This document shows, piece after piece, positions 17,665-26,450 of a DNA stretch of 64,000 bases (the stretch's first letter is position 1; each line of letters opens with the position of its first letter). A program made the position numbers and the translations under genes. The DNA comes from Methanolinea sp. (GTDB taxonomy: Archaea; Halobacteriota; Methanomicrobia; Methanomicrobiales; Methanospirillaceae). The notes under the pieces are model-generated. The model saw only the letters and a list, made by a program, of their open reading frames with translations, did no database searches and was not told the DNA's origin. The stretch is from assembly GCA_016699325.1 (NCBI GenBank), contig CP064971.1:434001-498000 (forward strand). The letters are read 5' to 3'.

Positions 17665-19798
17665 GCTGCCATGCCCCCCGGTGCCGGACGCACCATTCCT
17701 GTGCATTCACCACCGGCACCCCCTCTTCCCGGATCGCCCGCCGGTATGTCCCGTCCGGTAGCATCACCCGCAGCTTCACGTTGTCGCTGAGGTGTATGGG
17801 GATGACCAGGTCGCGGAGACCGGAACAGATGCCCGGATCGGATACCGGGAAGAGGATCTCCACCCGCCGGTCAAGGTTCCGCGGCATGAGATCGGCGCTC
17901 CCGATGAGGAATTCCTCGTTGCCACCGTTCCGGAAGTAGTACACACGGCTGTGTTCGAGGAACCTGCCGACGATCGATGTAACGGTGATGTTCTCCGATA
18001 TCCCCGCGACTCCCGGCCGGAGGCAGCAGATCCCACGGACCTGGAGGTCGACTTTCACACCGGCCCGGGATGCGCGGTACAGGGCGGTGATGCACTCCCG
18101 GTCGACCAGGGCATTCAGCTTGAAGATGATCCGGCCGTCTCCCGACTCGCTGTGCCGCACGATCTCGCGATCGATCCGGGAGAGGATCCCGGACCTGATC
18201 CCGGCCGGCGCGGCCAGGAGCTTTCGAAACGATGATATCCGTGCACAACCGGTGAGTGAATTGAAGAGGTCGGCCGCATCGGCACCGGTCTGAGGGTCGG
18301 CGGTAAAATAGCCGAGATCGGTGTAGACCCGGCTGGTCTGCACGTTGTAGTTGCCGGTGCTCATGTGGACATAGGTCCGGATCCCGTCCTTCTCCCTCCT
18401 GACCACCATGCAGATCTTGGCATGGACCTTGAGCCCGGGCAGGCCGTAGACTACGTGGACTCCCGCCCGCTCCAGCGCCCGTGCCCAGGTTATGTTGTTC
18501 TCCTCGTCGAACCTGGCCTTGAGCTCGATCACGGCGGCAACGGCTTTGCGGTTCTCGCGGGCCTCGAGGAGCGCATCGATGACCGGCGAGTCCTTCCCTA
18601 CCCGGTAGAGCGTGATCTTGATGGCCAGGACTTCCGGGTCACGCGCTGCCTGCCGGAGGAAATCGATGACCGGCATGAAGCTTTCGTACGGATGAAAGAG
18701 CAGGAGGTCCCGCTCCCTGATGGCAGGATACAGGCCGTTGTGCTCCTCCACGACGGCAGGAACCGATGGGATGAACGGGGTGTCCTTCAAGTCAGGCCGG
18801 TCGAGCGACGAGAAGAAGGAGAGATCCGCCAGGCCGAGCGGGGGCTTTAACCGGTAGAATGTCGAGCTGGGGAGACCGAGTTTCTTCCCGATCAGGTCGC
18901 AAACCGGACCGGGCATACCGTCAGCAACCTCGACCCGCACCGGTGATCCCGTCCGCCGCTGCTCTACGCTCTCTTCAACGGCAGTGAGGAGGTCTCCTGC
19001 CTCGTCCTCTTCTATCTCGAAATCCGCGTCACGGGTGACGCGGAACGGGTATGCTTCGGCAACCTCGAAACCCGGGAAGAGCGTGTCCAGGTGCGAAGCG
19101 ATCAGGTCCTCGAGGAAGACCAGGCAGGTCTCCCCCGTGCCCCTGGTCGTTCCCGGTTCCCCGGAGGGGACCACGATCAGCCTTGGAAAGAGACTGGTCG
19201 GCACCTTGAGACGGGCGAAATGCTCCTCTCCCGAACCGGGATCCTTCACGGTAACCGCAAGGTTGAGGGAGAGGTTGGAAATGAACGGGAACGGGTGGGA
19301 GGTGTCAAAGGCCAGCGGGGTGAGGACCGGGTAGATCCCGGCCATGAACATATCGCCTAGGGCTGCCCGCTGCCCGGGATCGAGGGAGTTGCAGGAGAGC
19401 ACCCGGATCCCGCGGGCGGCAAGCGCTGGCATGATATCCTGGTGCCAGACCCCGGTCTGGCGGTGGAGGAGGGGGCCGAGGGCCCGGTGGATCTCGGCAA
19501 GCTGCCGTGCCGGGCCCATGCCGTCGGGAGGGGCCTCCCGGACCCCACGTGCTGCCTGCCGCTGGAGACCTGAGACCCGGATCATGAAGAATTCATCCAG
19601 GTTGTTCGAGAAGATGGAAAGGAACTTCACCCGCTCAAGGAGCGGATGGCTCACGTCCATCGCCTCCTCGAGGACCCGGCTGTTGAAGGCGATCCAGCTC
19701 AGTTCGCGGTTGATGAAGAGCGATGGATGGTCAAGGGACGTGCATCCCGGCCAGTGCCCTGCAGTATCCCGGGGATCGCTCCCATTTTGTGCGTCCAT
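17645..19798 (-). CDS. ppk1: Polyphosphate kinase 1
   Basis: 717 residues, normal for PPK1. It begins with the N domain (SLFINRELSWIAFNSRVLEEA), carries the head domain, and contains the catalytic phosphohistidine segment HMSTGNYN in the first PLD-like domain and a second PLD-like domain with GSADLMPRNLDRRVE. The enzyme reversibly makes polyphosphate from ATP. The ATG at 19798 is preceded by GGTGA. The CHAD gene follows in an overlapping frame, and a PiT transporter with a PhoU-like partner lies 4 kb away. Confidence 0.96.
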   Translation of the reverse strand: MDAQNGSDPRDTAGHWPGCTSLDHPSLFINRELSWIAFNSRVLEEAMDVSHPLLERVKFLSIFSNNLDEFFMIRVSGLQRQAARGVREAPPDGMGPARQLAEIHRALGPLLHRQTGVWHQDIMPALAARGIRVLSCNSLDPGQRAALGDMFMAGIYPVLTPLAFDTSHPFPFISNLSLNLAVTVKDPGSGEEHFARLKVPTSLFPRLIVVPSGEPGTTRGTGETCLVFLEDLIASHLDTLFPGFEVAEAYPFRVTRDADFEIEEDEAGDLLTAVEESVEQRRTGSPVRVEVADGMPGPVCDLIGKKLGLPSSTFYRLKPPLGLADLSFFSSLDRPDLKDTPFIPSVPAVVEEHNGLYPAIRERDLLLFHPYESFMPVIDFLRQAARDPEVLAIKITLYRVGKDSPVIDALLEARENRKAVAAVIELKARFDEENNITWARALERAGVHVVYGLPGLKVHAKICMVVRREKDGIRTYVHMSTGNYNVQTSRVYTDLGYFTADPQTGADAADLFNSLTGCARISSFRKLLAAPAGIRSGILSRIDREIVRHSESGDGRIIFKLNALVDRECITALYRASRAGVKVDLQVRGICCLRPGVAGISENITVTSIVGRFLEHSRVYYFRNGGNEEFLIGSADLMPRNLDRRVEILFPVSDPGICSGLRDLVIPIHLSDNVKLRVMLPDGTYRRAIREEGVPVVNAQEWCVRHRGAWQHGQAAR

Positions 19799-19925
19799 TG
19801 TTCACCAGCCACCATACTATTGAAGATCCCGCCTAAAAACCCTGTGGTGCACCGCCGGGGATGAAATGAGGTAAACCAAACAGTTTTACCATCCGGCGTC
19901 AATCTCTTTCTTGCCGTGATTGACC

Positions 19926-20348
19926 ATGGGATCCAATGACGACATCATGCACGGATTTGTAAGAAAGGAGCTCAGGAAACTCTATCCCAGCGTTGACGGA
20001 TGGCAGATCAAGCCAGCGGCAAAGACAGTGGGAGCGAAGCAGGGATTCGTCGTATGGAGGCGGATCCTGGGGCGGACAGAAGGGGCCCACGTGCTGGTCT
20101 CCTTTGACCGGATCGTCGCTCCGGGGACCGGCGACATCCTCTCTGACATGAGCAGGACCGACCCGATACCAGCGCTGGCGAACCCGAAGAAGATCCTCGT
20201 TGTCCCCAGCGGCACGGATACCGCATCTGTTCCCCGCGAAGTCGAGATCCTGCCCATGCAGAATTTCGGATGGGAGGACAAGGAGCTGGTGTGGCTGAAA
20301 CGCCGCGCCCAGATCAACGAGAAAGCCGCGGCAGCAAAGAGTTCCTAG
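19926..20348 (+). CDS. Conserved hypothetical protein
   Basis: 140 residues, soluble, with no signal peptide or membrane helix. It contains VLVSFDRIVAPGTGDILSDMSR, KKILVVPSGTDTASVP and an aromatic WEDKELVWLKRR segment near the C-terminus. I do not recognise the family; regular composition and codon use like neighbouring genes show it is real. The ATG at 19926 follows GTGATT. It is divergent from ppk1 and convergent to the Mut7-C gene. Confidence 0.75.
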   Translation: MGSNDDIMHGFVRKELRKLYPSVDGWQIKPAAKTVGAKQGFVVWRRILGRTEGAHVLVSFDRIVAPGTGDILSDMSRTDPIPALANPKKILVVPSGTDTASVPREVEILPMQNFGWEDKELVWLKRRAQINEKAAAAKSS

Positions 20349-20356
20349 GAACCGTA

Positions 20357-20842
20357 TCAGAGACCTTCCCTTATTCTTTTTTCGAGATTTTCTCCGTGAG
20401 AACCCATCCAGTAGAGCTTCTTGCAGTTCCGGCACCAGAAGAACCGGAGACCGGTCCGGTTCCGCGGTGCATAGTCTGCACCGGCAATCTCGTTTTCTGT
20501 TGCCGGCCGGAGCTGCCGGTTGCAGAGCGAACAACGGGTCAGGCGGATCTCCGGGACGACCAGGCCGACCCTGGAAAGCTCCCTGACCTGGTCGAGGACA
20601 TCGGCCCCCATGACCAGGAAGGCCCGGTCACCTCCCCGTTCCGCAAGGTCACGGTCCTTCGTGAGGAGGGTCCTCCCGGTCCGGCCGGCCAGCTCGAGGA
20701 GGAGGCTGTCCTCCTTCCGGTTCCCTTCCCGCAGGCTGTTTGCCGAGAGCGTATCGTATCCCATGAACCGGAGGTACCGGCAGAGCGTCCCGAGCATCCT
20801 GTCGGAGATGAAGGCCGGCCTCCGGCCAGGTTTCTCAGACAT
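20357..20842 (-). CDS. Mut7-C (DUF82) PIN-like RNase domain protein with zinc ribbon
   Basis: 161 residues. The N-terminal PIN-like part has FISDRMLGTLCRYLRFMGYDT and LLTKDRDLAER with conserved acidic residues. The C-terminal half is a zinc ribbon (CSLCNRQL ... CRNCKKLYW). This is the architecture of Mut7-C/DUF82 proteins, predicted RNases. It overlaps the AmrS gene by 8 bases, so both lie on one transcript. Confidence 0.9.
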   Translation of the reverse strand: MSEKPGRRPAFISDRMLGTLCRYLRFMGYDTLSANSLREGNRKEDSLLLELAGRTGRTLLTKDRDLAERGGDRAFLVMGADVLDQVRELSRVGLVVPEIRLTRCSLCNRQLRPATENEIAGADYAPRNRTGLRFFWCRNCKKLYWMGSHGENLEKRIREGL

Positions 20843-21854
20843 GGTCTACGATGGCGATCTCTGCCCCGCACGCGGTGCACCGGCGTCCGGCGAGGTTTCT
20901 TTTCACCGCGGAAAAACCCCGGCGTTCGATGAGGAGTGCCCCGCAGATCGGGCAGCAGGTGCTCTCGTAGCGGTGCATGAAGACGTTTCCCACGTAGGGA
21001 TAGTGCAGCCCGTTCTCCTGCGCCTGCCGGCAGATCCGTTCCAGCGTGGCCACCGGGGTCGCTTCCCGGTCCCGCATCTGGTAGTCGGGGTGGAACCGGG
21101 TGAAGTGCACCGGCGTATCGGGCCCAAGATGCTCCACGACCCAGCGGATGAGCGCCCCGGTTTCCCCGGGGGAGTCGTTCAGACCGGGGATGACCAGGTT
21201 GACCACCTCAACGTGCATCCCGAGTTCCCTGGCAAGGGCGGTCGAGTCCAGCACCGGCTGGAGCTTTGCCCCGCAGACTTTTTTATAGAATTCCTCGGTG
21301 AAGGCCTTGATATCCACCCTGAATGCATCGAGAACGGGGGCGATCTCGCGCAGCGCTTCCTCGGTGATGTACCCGTTGGTGACATACACGGTGGCAAGCC
21401 CCTGCTTTTTTGCAAGCCTCCCCATGTCAAGGGCATACTCGTGCCATATGGTCGGTTCATTGTAGGTCCAGGAGATGCTGGCGCACGACCTCGCCAGTGC
21501 CCTCTGCACCCCTTCTTCCGGGGATATGTCGCGCAGCGTTATGCCGGTGAAATCCGCCCGCGATATCTGCCAGTTCTGGCAGTGCTCGCACCGGAAGTTG
21601 CAGCCGATACTCCCGATCGAGTAAGAGAGCGTTCCGGGGAGGAAGTGGTATAGTGGCTTTTTCTCGATAGGATCAACGGCTTCCGAACTCACCTTCCCGT
21701 AGGTCAGGGCGTACAGGGTCCCGTTCCGGTTCTCCCGGACACCGCAGATACCATGCTTTCCCTCCCGTATCGTGCAGCGATGATTGCAAAGCGAGCACAC
21801 CACGGCCGTGTCTTCGCCGTGATGGTACTGCCGAGCCTCATGCAGATGCTCCAT
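20835..21854 (-). CDS. amrS: AmmeMemoRadiSam-system radical SAM enzyme
   Basis: 339 residues. The radical SAM cluster motif is C-x3-C-x2-C in GCNFRCEHCQNW, preceded by the usual N-terminal CSLCNHRCTIREGKHGICGVREN segment and followed by NEPT and YVTNGYI motifs. A zinc-ribbon tail (CCPICG ... CTACG) closes the protein. AmrS works with AMMECR1 and Memo proteins in an as yet unclear modification; neither partner is in the window. It precedes the Mut7-C gene with overlap. Confidence 0.92.
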   Translation of the reverse strand: MEHLHEARQYHHGEDTAVVCSLCNHRCTIREGKHGICGVRENRNGTLYALTYGKVSSEAVDPIEKKPLYHFLPGTLSYSIGSIGCNFRCEHCQNWQISRADFTGITLRDISPEEGVQRALARSCASISWTYNEPTIWHEYALDMGRLAKKQGLATVYVTNGYITEEALREIAPVLDAFRVDIKAFTEEFYKKVCGAKLQPVLDSTALARELGMHVEVVNLVIPGLNDSPGETGALIRWVVEHLGPDTPVHFTRFHPDYQMRDREATPVATLERICRQAQENGLHYPYVGNVFMHRYESTCCPICGALLIERRGFSAVKRNLAGRRCTACGAEIAIVDHV

Positions 21855-21902
21855 GAGGAGGGATGCGGGATAACCACCATAAACATGCCGGTTGCAGCCT
21901 GA

Positions 21903-22058
21903 TCACGGTCCCCGTTGCCTGCCAGGCGAACGGTCTTCATCGACTTCCACGATGAACGCCCCAAAATACCCGCACTCCTTGCACCGGTAAAGCTCACCCA
22001 TGCACCCGCCTGCAACCCTGTAGATCTCCCTGCTCCCGCAGGCCGGACACTGGAACAT
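21903..22058 (-). CDS. Small zinc-ribbon protein
   Basis: 51 residues. C-x2-C pairs in FQCPACGSREIY and YRCKECGYFGAFIVE form one zinc ribbon, with a short basic tail. The ATG at 22058 is favoured by a TATA-like element (ACATATAC) about 20-25 bases upstream; a start 12 codons earlier would fall in that promoter. It is divergent from the UMP kinase gene. Function unknown; probably an accessory nucleic-acid binder. Confidence 0.65.
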   Translation of the reverse strand: MFQCPACGSREIYRVAGGCMGELYRCKECGYFGAFIVEVDEDRSPGRQRGP

Positions 22059-22101
22059 CGTCACAATAGGTATATGTAGCGTATCATGAAACATTGGGAC
22101 G

Positions 22102-22809
22102 ATGAAGAAGGTCGTCCTCTCACTGGGCGGGTCGGTCCTTGTCCCTACCCTCGAAGGTAACCGCGTTACCGCCTATGCCGGTGTTCTCTCCAGGATCTCC
22201 CGCCGGGTGAACCTGTTCGTGGTCGTCGGCGGCGGGGGAGAAGCCCGGCGCTACATCTCTGCGGCCAGGGAGATCGGGCTTGATGAAGCGCTGGCCGACG
22301 AGATCGGGATCCTGGTCACCCGCCTGAACGCCACCCTGCTCGCCGGTGCGCTCGGCGATGCTGCCGTGCCGGCAGTTGCCGCTTCCCAGACCGAGGCCTG
22401 TGCTGCTGCAGCGTCCGGAAAGATCGTTATCATGGGAGGCATCACCCCTGCACAGACGACCGATGCCGTGGCCGCGGTGCTTGCCGAACGGGTGGGCGCT
22501 GACCTCATCGTCAACCTGACCTCGGTAGACGGGATATACACCGCCGACCCGAAGACCGATCCCGCAGCCCGGAAACTCGATGTGATATCCGCTGACCGGT
22601 TGCTCGGGATCGTGGGAGGTGCATCCCCTGCAGCAGGTGCAAACATGGTGATAGACATGGTCGCTGCCAGGGTCGTGAAGCGAAGCGGCATACCCCTGCT
22701 GGTCATCGACGGGACAGACCCGCTGGCCCTCGAAGACGCGCTCCTTGCCGGGCGCCATTCCGGGAGCCTGGTCACGGCGACCGGGAAAAAGCCGGCCGGG
22801 CTTTTCTGA
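22102..22809 (+). CDS. pyrH: UMP kinase, archaeal type
   Basis: 235 residues of the amino-acid-kinase fold: N-terminal KKVVLSLGGSVL, the VVVGGGGEARRYI nucleotide loop, VNLTSVDGIYTADPKTDPAAR, and a C-terminal DGTDPLALEDALL. It phosphorylates UMP to UDP in pyrimidine synthesis. A T6 tract follows the stop, just before tRNA-Pro. Confidence 0.95.
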   Translation: MKKVVLSLGGSVLVPTLEGNRVTAYAGVLSRISRRVNLFVVVGGGGEARRYISAAREIGLDEALADEIGILVTRLNATLLAGALGDAAVPAVAASQTEACAAAASGKIVIMGGITPAQTTDAVAAVLAERVGADLIVNLTSVDGIYTADPKTDPAARKLDVISADRLLGIVGGASPAAGANMVIDMVAARVVKRSGIPLLVIDGTDPLALEDALLAGRHSGSLVTATGKKPAGLF

Positions 22810-22818
22810 ACCAAACCC

Positions 22819-22824
22819 TTTTTT
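22819..22824 (+). terminator. T6 tract after pyrH
   Basis: A short oligo-T tract lies 10 bases after the stop and 30 bases before the tRNA gene. Confidence 0.35.
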
Positions 22825-22855
22825 CCCGGCCCGCCCAACATTCTTTCTCCCGTGC

Positions 22856-22930
22856 GGGGTAGTAGGGTAGCCTGGTCCATCCTAGAGCGTTTGGGACGCT
22901 TTGACGGCAGTTCGAATCTGCCCTACCCCA
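22856..22930 (+). tRNA. tRNA-Pro (TGG)
   Basis: The acceptor stem GGGGTAG pairs with CTACCCC (22923-22929) followed by discriminator A. The anticodon stem GAGCG/CGCTT closes a 7-base loop TTTGGGA, giving anticodon TGG and the G37 typical of tRNA-Pro. The T arm GGCAG-TTCGAAT-CTGCC is perfect. No intron is seen and CCA is not encoded. The D stem is weaker than usual. Confidence 0.93.
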
Positions 22931-22937
22931 TCCTCTC

Positions 22938-23600
22938 ATGCACCGATCAAGAGCCCTTGCCCTGTTCCAGACCCTTTCCGAGCGGTACAGCGATCTTTCC
23001 GGCCGGCGTCACTTCATTCCCTTCTCCTCGCCCTACCAGGCACTGATCGGGACCATGCTCTCGGCCCAGACCACCGACCGGGCGGTGAACGGGATCGTGG
23101 AAGATCTCTTCACCGCGTACCCCACACCGGAGGCTATGGCAGGGGCCGTGCTGGACGACCTCGAAGGCCGGATCAGGACCATCGGCCTCTACCGCACCAA
23201 GGCACGGAACATCAGGGCAGCTGCAAGGAAACTGGTCGGGGAATATGGTGGAGAGGTGCCGGACAGCATGGACGAACTCCTCACGCTGCCCGGTGTCGGG
23301 AGAAAGACAGCGAACATCGTCCTCTCCCACGCCTTCGGTATCAACACCGGGATCGCGGTCGATACCCATGTTGCCCGGGTCTCCCGCCGCATCGGGTTTA
23401 CCAGAGAGACCCGCGCCGAAAAGATCGAGCAGGATCTCATGGCCCTCTTTCCCCGGGAATGCTGGGGGGATATCAACGATGTCCTGATCCGGCACGGCCG
23501 GGCGGTCTGCAGGGCCCGGAAACCGCGGTGTTCCATATGCCCGGTCCGGGATGGCTGCCGTTTCTTCCGGGAGACCTTCCAGCCGCACCTGGCTGGCTGA
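22938..23600 (+). CDS. nth: Endonuclease III, base-excision DNA glycosylase
   Basis: 220 residues. It contains the helix-hairpin-helix LPGVGRKTANIVL with the catalytic Lys, the catalytic Asp in VDTHVARVSRRIG, and a C-terminal [4Fe-4S] motif (C-x6-C-x2-C-x5-C in CRARKPRCSICPVRDGC). It removes oxidised pyrimidines and nicks abasic sites. It starts 7 bases after tRNA-Pro, so the two may share a transcript. Confidence 0.96.
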   Translation: MHRSRALALFQTLSERYSDLSGRRHFIPFSSPYQALIGTMLSAQTTDRAVNGIVEDLFTAYPTPEAMAGAVLDDLEGRIRTIGLYRTKARNIRAAARKLVGEYGGEVPDSMDELLTLPGVGRKTANIVLSHAFGINTGIAVDTHVARVSRRIGFTRETRAEKIEQDLMALFPRECWGDINDVLIRHGRAVCRARKPRCSICPVRDGCRFFRETFQPHLAG

Positions 23601-23645
23601 TGCGGTCTTTCGCATCTCCCCGTTCCGGCCACTGCCCCGCTGTCC

Positions 23646-24827
23646 TCACCCCTGCACGAACAGCCTGAAAAGATAGAAGGAGAAGAATGAAAAGGCGCAT
23701 GTCAGGGGAATGGTGAGGATCCACGCGGCCACGATCCTTCGCACCACCCCCCACTGGACGGCTGAATATCCCCGGGATGCCCCGACACCCATGATCGCCC
23801 CGCTGATGGCATGGGTCGTGGATACCGGCACCCCGGAAGCGGTGACGAAGGCGAGCACGATCCCTCCGCCTGTCTCGGCGCAGAATCCCTGGTAGGGACG
23901 GAGCTTGGTGATCTTGGTGGCCATGGTCTCGACCACCCGCCACCCGCCGAGGAACGTCCCCAGGGCGATCGCTGAGCCCGAGATGATGACCACCCAGAGC
24001 GGCACAACGAACTCCGAGAGCAGCCCTCCGGCCACCAGGATGGCGGTGATGATCCCCATGGCGTTCTGGGCATCGTTGCTACCGTGGCCGATGCTGTAAA
24101 ATGCCGCGGACAGGAGCTGGAGTTTCCGGAACAGGGAATTCATGGTCCTGCTGTTTTTATTCCGGAAGAGCCTGATGACCGCGCTCCCGATCAGGAAGGC
24201 GGTGATCAGCCCGATGACAGGGGCGACCACGATGAATACCAGGATGGCAAGAATCCCGCTGACCGGGAGAATCTTCATTACGGTGATGACCGGGATGCTG
24301 ATGGCCATGCCGCAGAAGGCACCAAGCCCGGTGATGTGGACCAGGTCCTCTTCTCCTTTCAGGTACCCCAGGAGGGCAAGGATGATCCCCCCGGCAGCAC
24401 CCCCGATCCCGGCGTAGACTACCAGCCTGGCGACCGTTCCTGCATCGGGCCAGAGGATGGCACCGAGCCCGGCAAACGCCGCTGCAGACCCGATCAGTCC
24501 GCCGACCAGCGCATGGCTTGCCGATATCGGGATGCCGGAGTAGGAAGAGATACTCACCCAGAGAATTGCCGATATGAGCCCGATCAGGATGACCTGGGTG
24601 GTCATGAACTCCGGGCTCACGATCCCCTTGCCGATGGTCATCGCCACCACGGTGGTAAACACGAGGGGGCCCACCATGTTGAAGCATGCTGCAAGGAGGA
24701 CTGCCTGCAGGGGCGTGAGCACCCGGGTGGCGACCACGGTCGCTATCGAATTTGCGGCATCGTTGAGCCCGTTGACGAAATTGAAGAGCAGTGCGAGGAT
24801 GATTCCCAGAATCAGTATAGGGTCCAT
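23646..24827 (-). CDS. PiT-family inorganic phosphate transporter
   Basis: 393 residues with ten or more hydrophobic helices and the duplicated PiT signature, FVNGLNDAANSIATVVATR near the N-terminus and GHGSNDAQNAMGI in the second half. Such carriers move phosphate (as a neutral metal complex) or Na+/phosphate. It starts 6 bases after the PhoU-like gene, with which it forms an operon. Confidence 0.93.
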   Translation of the reverse strand: MDPILILGIILALLFNFVNGLNDAANSIATVVATRVLTPLQAVLLAACFNMVGPLVFTTVVAMTIGKGIVSPEFMTTQVILIGLISAILWVSISSYSGIPISASHALVGGLIGSAAAFAGLGAILWPDAGTVARLVVYAGIGGAAGGIILALLGYLKGEEDLVHITGLGAFCGMAISIPVITVMKILPVSGILAILVFIVVAPVIGLITAFLIGSAVIRLFRNKNSRTMNSLFRKLQLLSAAFYSIGHGSNDAQNAMGIITAILVAGGLLSEFVVPLWVVIISGSAIALGTFLGGWRVVETMATKITKLRPYQGFCAETGGGIVLAFVTASGVPVSTTHAISGAIMGVGASRGYSAVQWGVVRRIVAAWILTIPLTCAFSFFSFYLFRLFVQG

Positions 24828-24833
24828 GGGGTC

Positions 24834-25463
24834 TCACGAATGCCGGATGGCAATGTCGGAGAGGACGTTCGCCGCGTCCTCGCACTTGTCGGTGGCGATT
24901 TCGAGGTGCTGGTAGATGTCCTTGCCCTTGATGATGGCTATCGGGTCCTGGGTCTTGAAGATGTTGCTGATGGCATGGGCAAGGATATCGTCGGCAAGGT
25001 TCTCGAGCCGGTTCACCTCGATGCACCGGTGCTCGACCTGGTGCGGGTTTTTCATGGTGCGGATCCCCTTCACGGCGTCCTCCAGCTCGACCACCGAGAG
25101 CTGGATGATCTTTGCCAGCTCGACCATGTAGGCATCGGTTTCCGTGATCCCATAGGTGTACATGGTCTGGGCGGTCCCCTCGATGTAATCCAGGATGTCA
25201 TCGAGAGCAGAGGCGAGTTTCGAGATCTCTTCGGGATCAAGCGGGGTGATGAACGTCCGGTTCAGGTTCTCGTAGATCTCGTGGGTGATCTTGTCCCCTT
25301 CATGCTCAAGCCGTTCGAGGTTATCGACCTTGGTTTTAACATCGGTGAAGTCGTCCACGAGATCGACGAGCCGGTACGACGCCAGCACCACGGTTGCCAT
25401 CAGGCGGTCAAAAAGGTCGAAGAATATCTTGTCCTGTGGTATGAGCCACTCTTTGAGTCCCAC
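24834..25463 (-). CDS. DUF47/PhoU-like phosphate-transport accessory protein
   Basis: 209 residues, all-helical, with two PhoU-like three-helix repeats; NLERLEHEGDKITHEIYENLN and VNRLENLADDILAHAISNIF carry the E/D-x3-D metal-binding pattern. DUF47 proteins are paired with PiT transporters and thought to control them. It is first in the two-gene operon. Confidence 0.9.
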   Translation of the reverse strand: MGLKEWLIPQDKIFFDLFDRLMATVVLASYRLVDLVDDFTDVKTKVDNLERLEHEGDKITHEIYENLNRTFITPLDPEEISKLASALDDILDYIEGTAQTMYTYGITETDAYMVELAKIIQLSVVELEDAVKGIRTMKNPHQVEHRCIEVNRLENLADDILAHAISNIFKTQDPIAIIKGKDIYQHLEIATDKCEDAANVLSDIAIRHS

Positions 25464-25535
25464 GGGTGATCAACCGTTCTACGCCGGGAACTGGTAAAAA
25501 ATCACCGGTTTGTGATTTTGGGAACCAGGGGATCA

Positions 25536-25607
25536 TGGACCGAGCGGGAATTGAACCCGCGGCCTCTTCCATGCCAAGGAAGCGATCTTCCGCTGATCTA
25601 TCGGCCC
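25536..25607 (-). tRNA. tRNA-Ala (GGC)
   Basis: On the minus strand the acceptor GGGCCGA pairs with TCGGTCC and discriminator A. The G3:U70 wobble, the alanine identity element, is present. D stem GATC/GATC, anticodon stem CTTCC/GGAAG with loop TTGGCAT (anticodon GGC), and T arm GCGGG-TTCAATT-CCCGC are all intact. There is no intron. Confidence 0.95.
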
Positions 25608-25822
25608 GCTCCCATAATCTAGGCGTCCATGAGATAAAGATGTATTCTCGTTTCCCCGGACCGGTCCGGTGTTCCTTCACGCGGGAGGAGGAGCTGCTAA
25701 GAACGCAGCCACCTGCTTTGCGCGCGCTCGGTATGGGCGGCGCGCTGCTGCACTAATCCCGTCATGGATATGAGTTGAGAAACGGGGGGGCCGCGCCATC
25801 GGAGCGGGGTGTGCCGCAGGCA
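25608..25822. other. Intergenic region without a recognisable gene
   Basis: 215 bases between tRNA-Ala and the decayed gene. I see no convincing reading frame. It probably holds the tRNA-Ala promoter upstream of 25607 and the remains of neighbouring sequence. Confidence 0.4.
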
Positions 25823-26406
25823 TCACCCGGCGCTCTCTGGCCCGGGAACTGCCACACCTGCTTCTTCCCGCTCTCCTTTCCGGCGTTTCACGGAGGATTT
25901 TTCGTCAATGGAGACGGTGTCCACGCCAAAATCTATCACCGGGCCGTTTGCGATTGGCCCAGCCGGCCCCGGAGGTGTCCACGGTGTCCCGGCACGCGGT
26001 GTGATGTCTTCCCGGGTGATCCTTCCCGGGAACACGATCCTGACACCGGGGTAACCACCGGCGTAAAGCTCCCAACGGACTTCTTTCGGGGATGGTTACG
26101 CATATTCCCGCGACTTGAACGGGGAGTGTCGAGCAGACCCCCTTGACGCACCGGGGGCACGTGCCGGTCAGCGGCTCCTGCTTCCCGTTGCACCACGTAT
26201 CGCAGGGAGAAGATCCGAGCGATACCGGGATCTGCAAAACCGGTCAAAGGCATGGAGCGCCTCCCCGATGTCCGGGTAGCACATCACAAAGGAGTGCGGC
26301 AATGGTCCCCGCCAGGGGAACACCCCGGGGGGCACAGGTATTGCCCACGCCGTCCACTCCCCCGATCCACGCGGAGCCCTGGTCCTTTGATCGAAACTGA
26401 TACCAT
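25823..26406 (-). pseudogene. Decayed gene with several frameshifts, function unknown
   Basis: A strong ribosome-binding site GAGGTGA (26414-26420) precedes two ATGs (26409, 26406) on the minus strand. The frame soon breaks, but protein-like stretches continue in shifting frames: GSAWIGGVDGVGNT, then PDIGEALHAFDRF, then a Cys-rich CDTWCNGKQEPLTGTCPRC part, and finally RWELYAGGYPGVRIVFPGRI with a run of Pro-rich and GPVIDFGVDTVSIDE sequence, ending at the TGA at 25823. At least three frame changes and one in-frame stop are needed, so sequencing error alone is unlikely. I do not recognise the intact family. Confidence 0.45.
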
Positions 26407-26450
26407 CATGGCCTCACCTCACTAGTATGGATATGGAAGGTGTGGCCGGG

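Noticed and set aside
24084..25469. 461-residue plus-strand frame opposite the PiT/PhoU-like genes
   Set aside because: It spans two genes with clear families on the other strand and has a charged, His/Asp-rich composition typical of an antisense frame.
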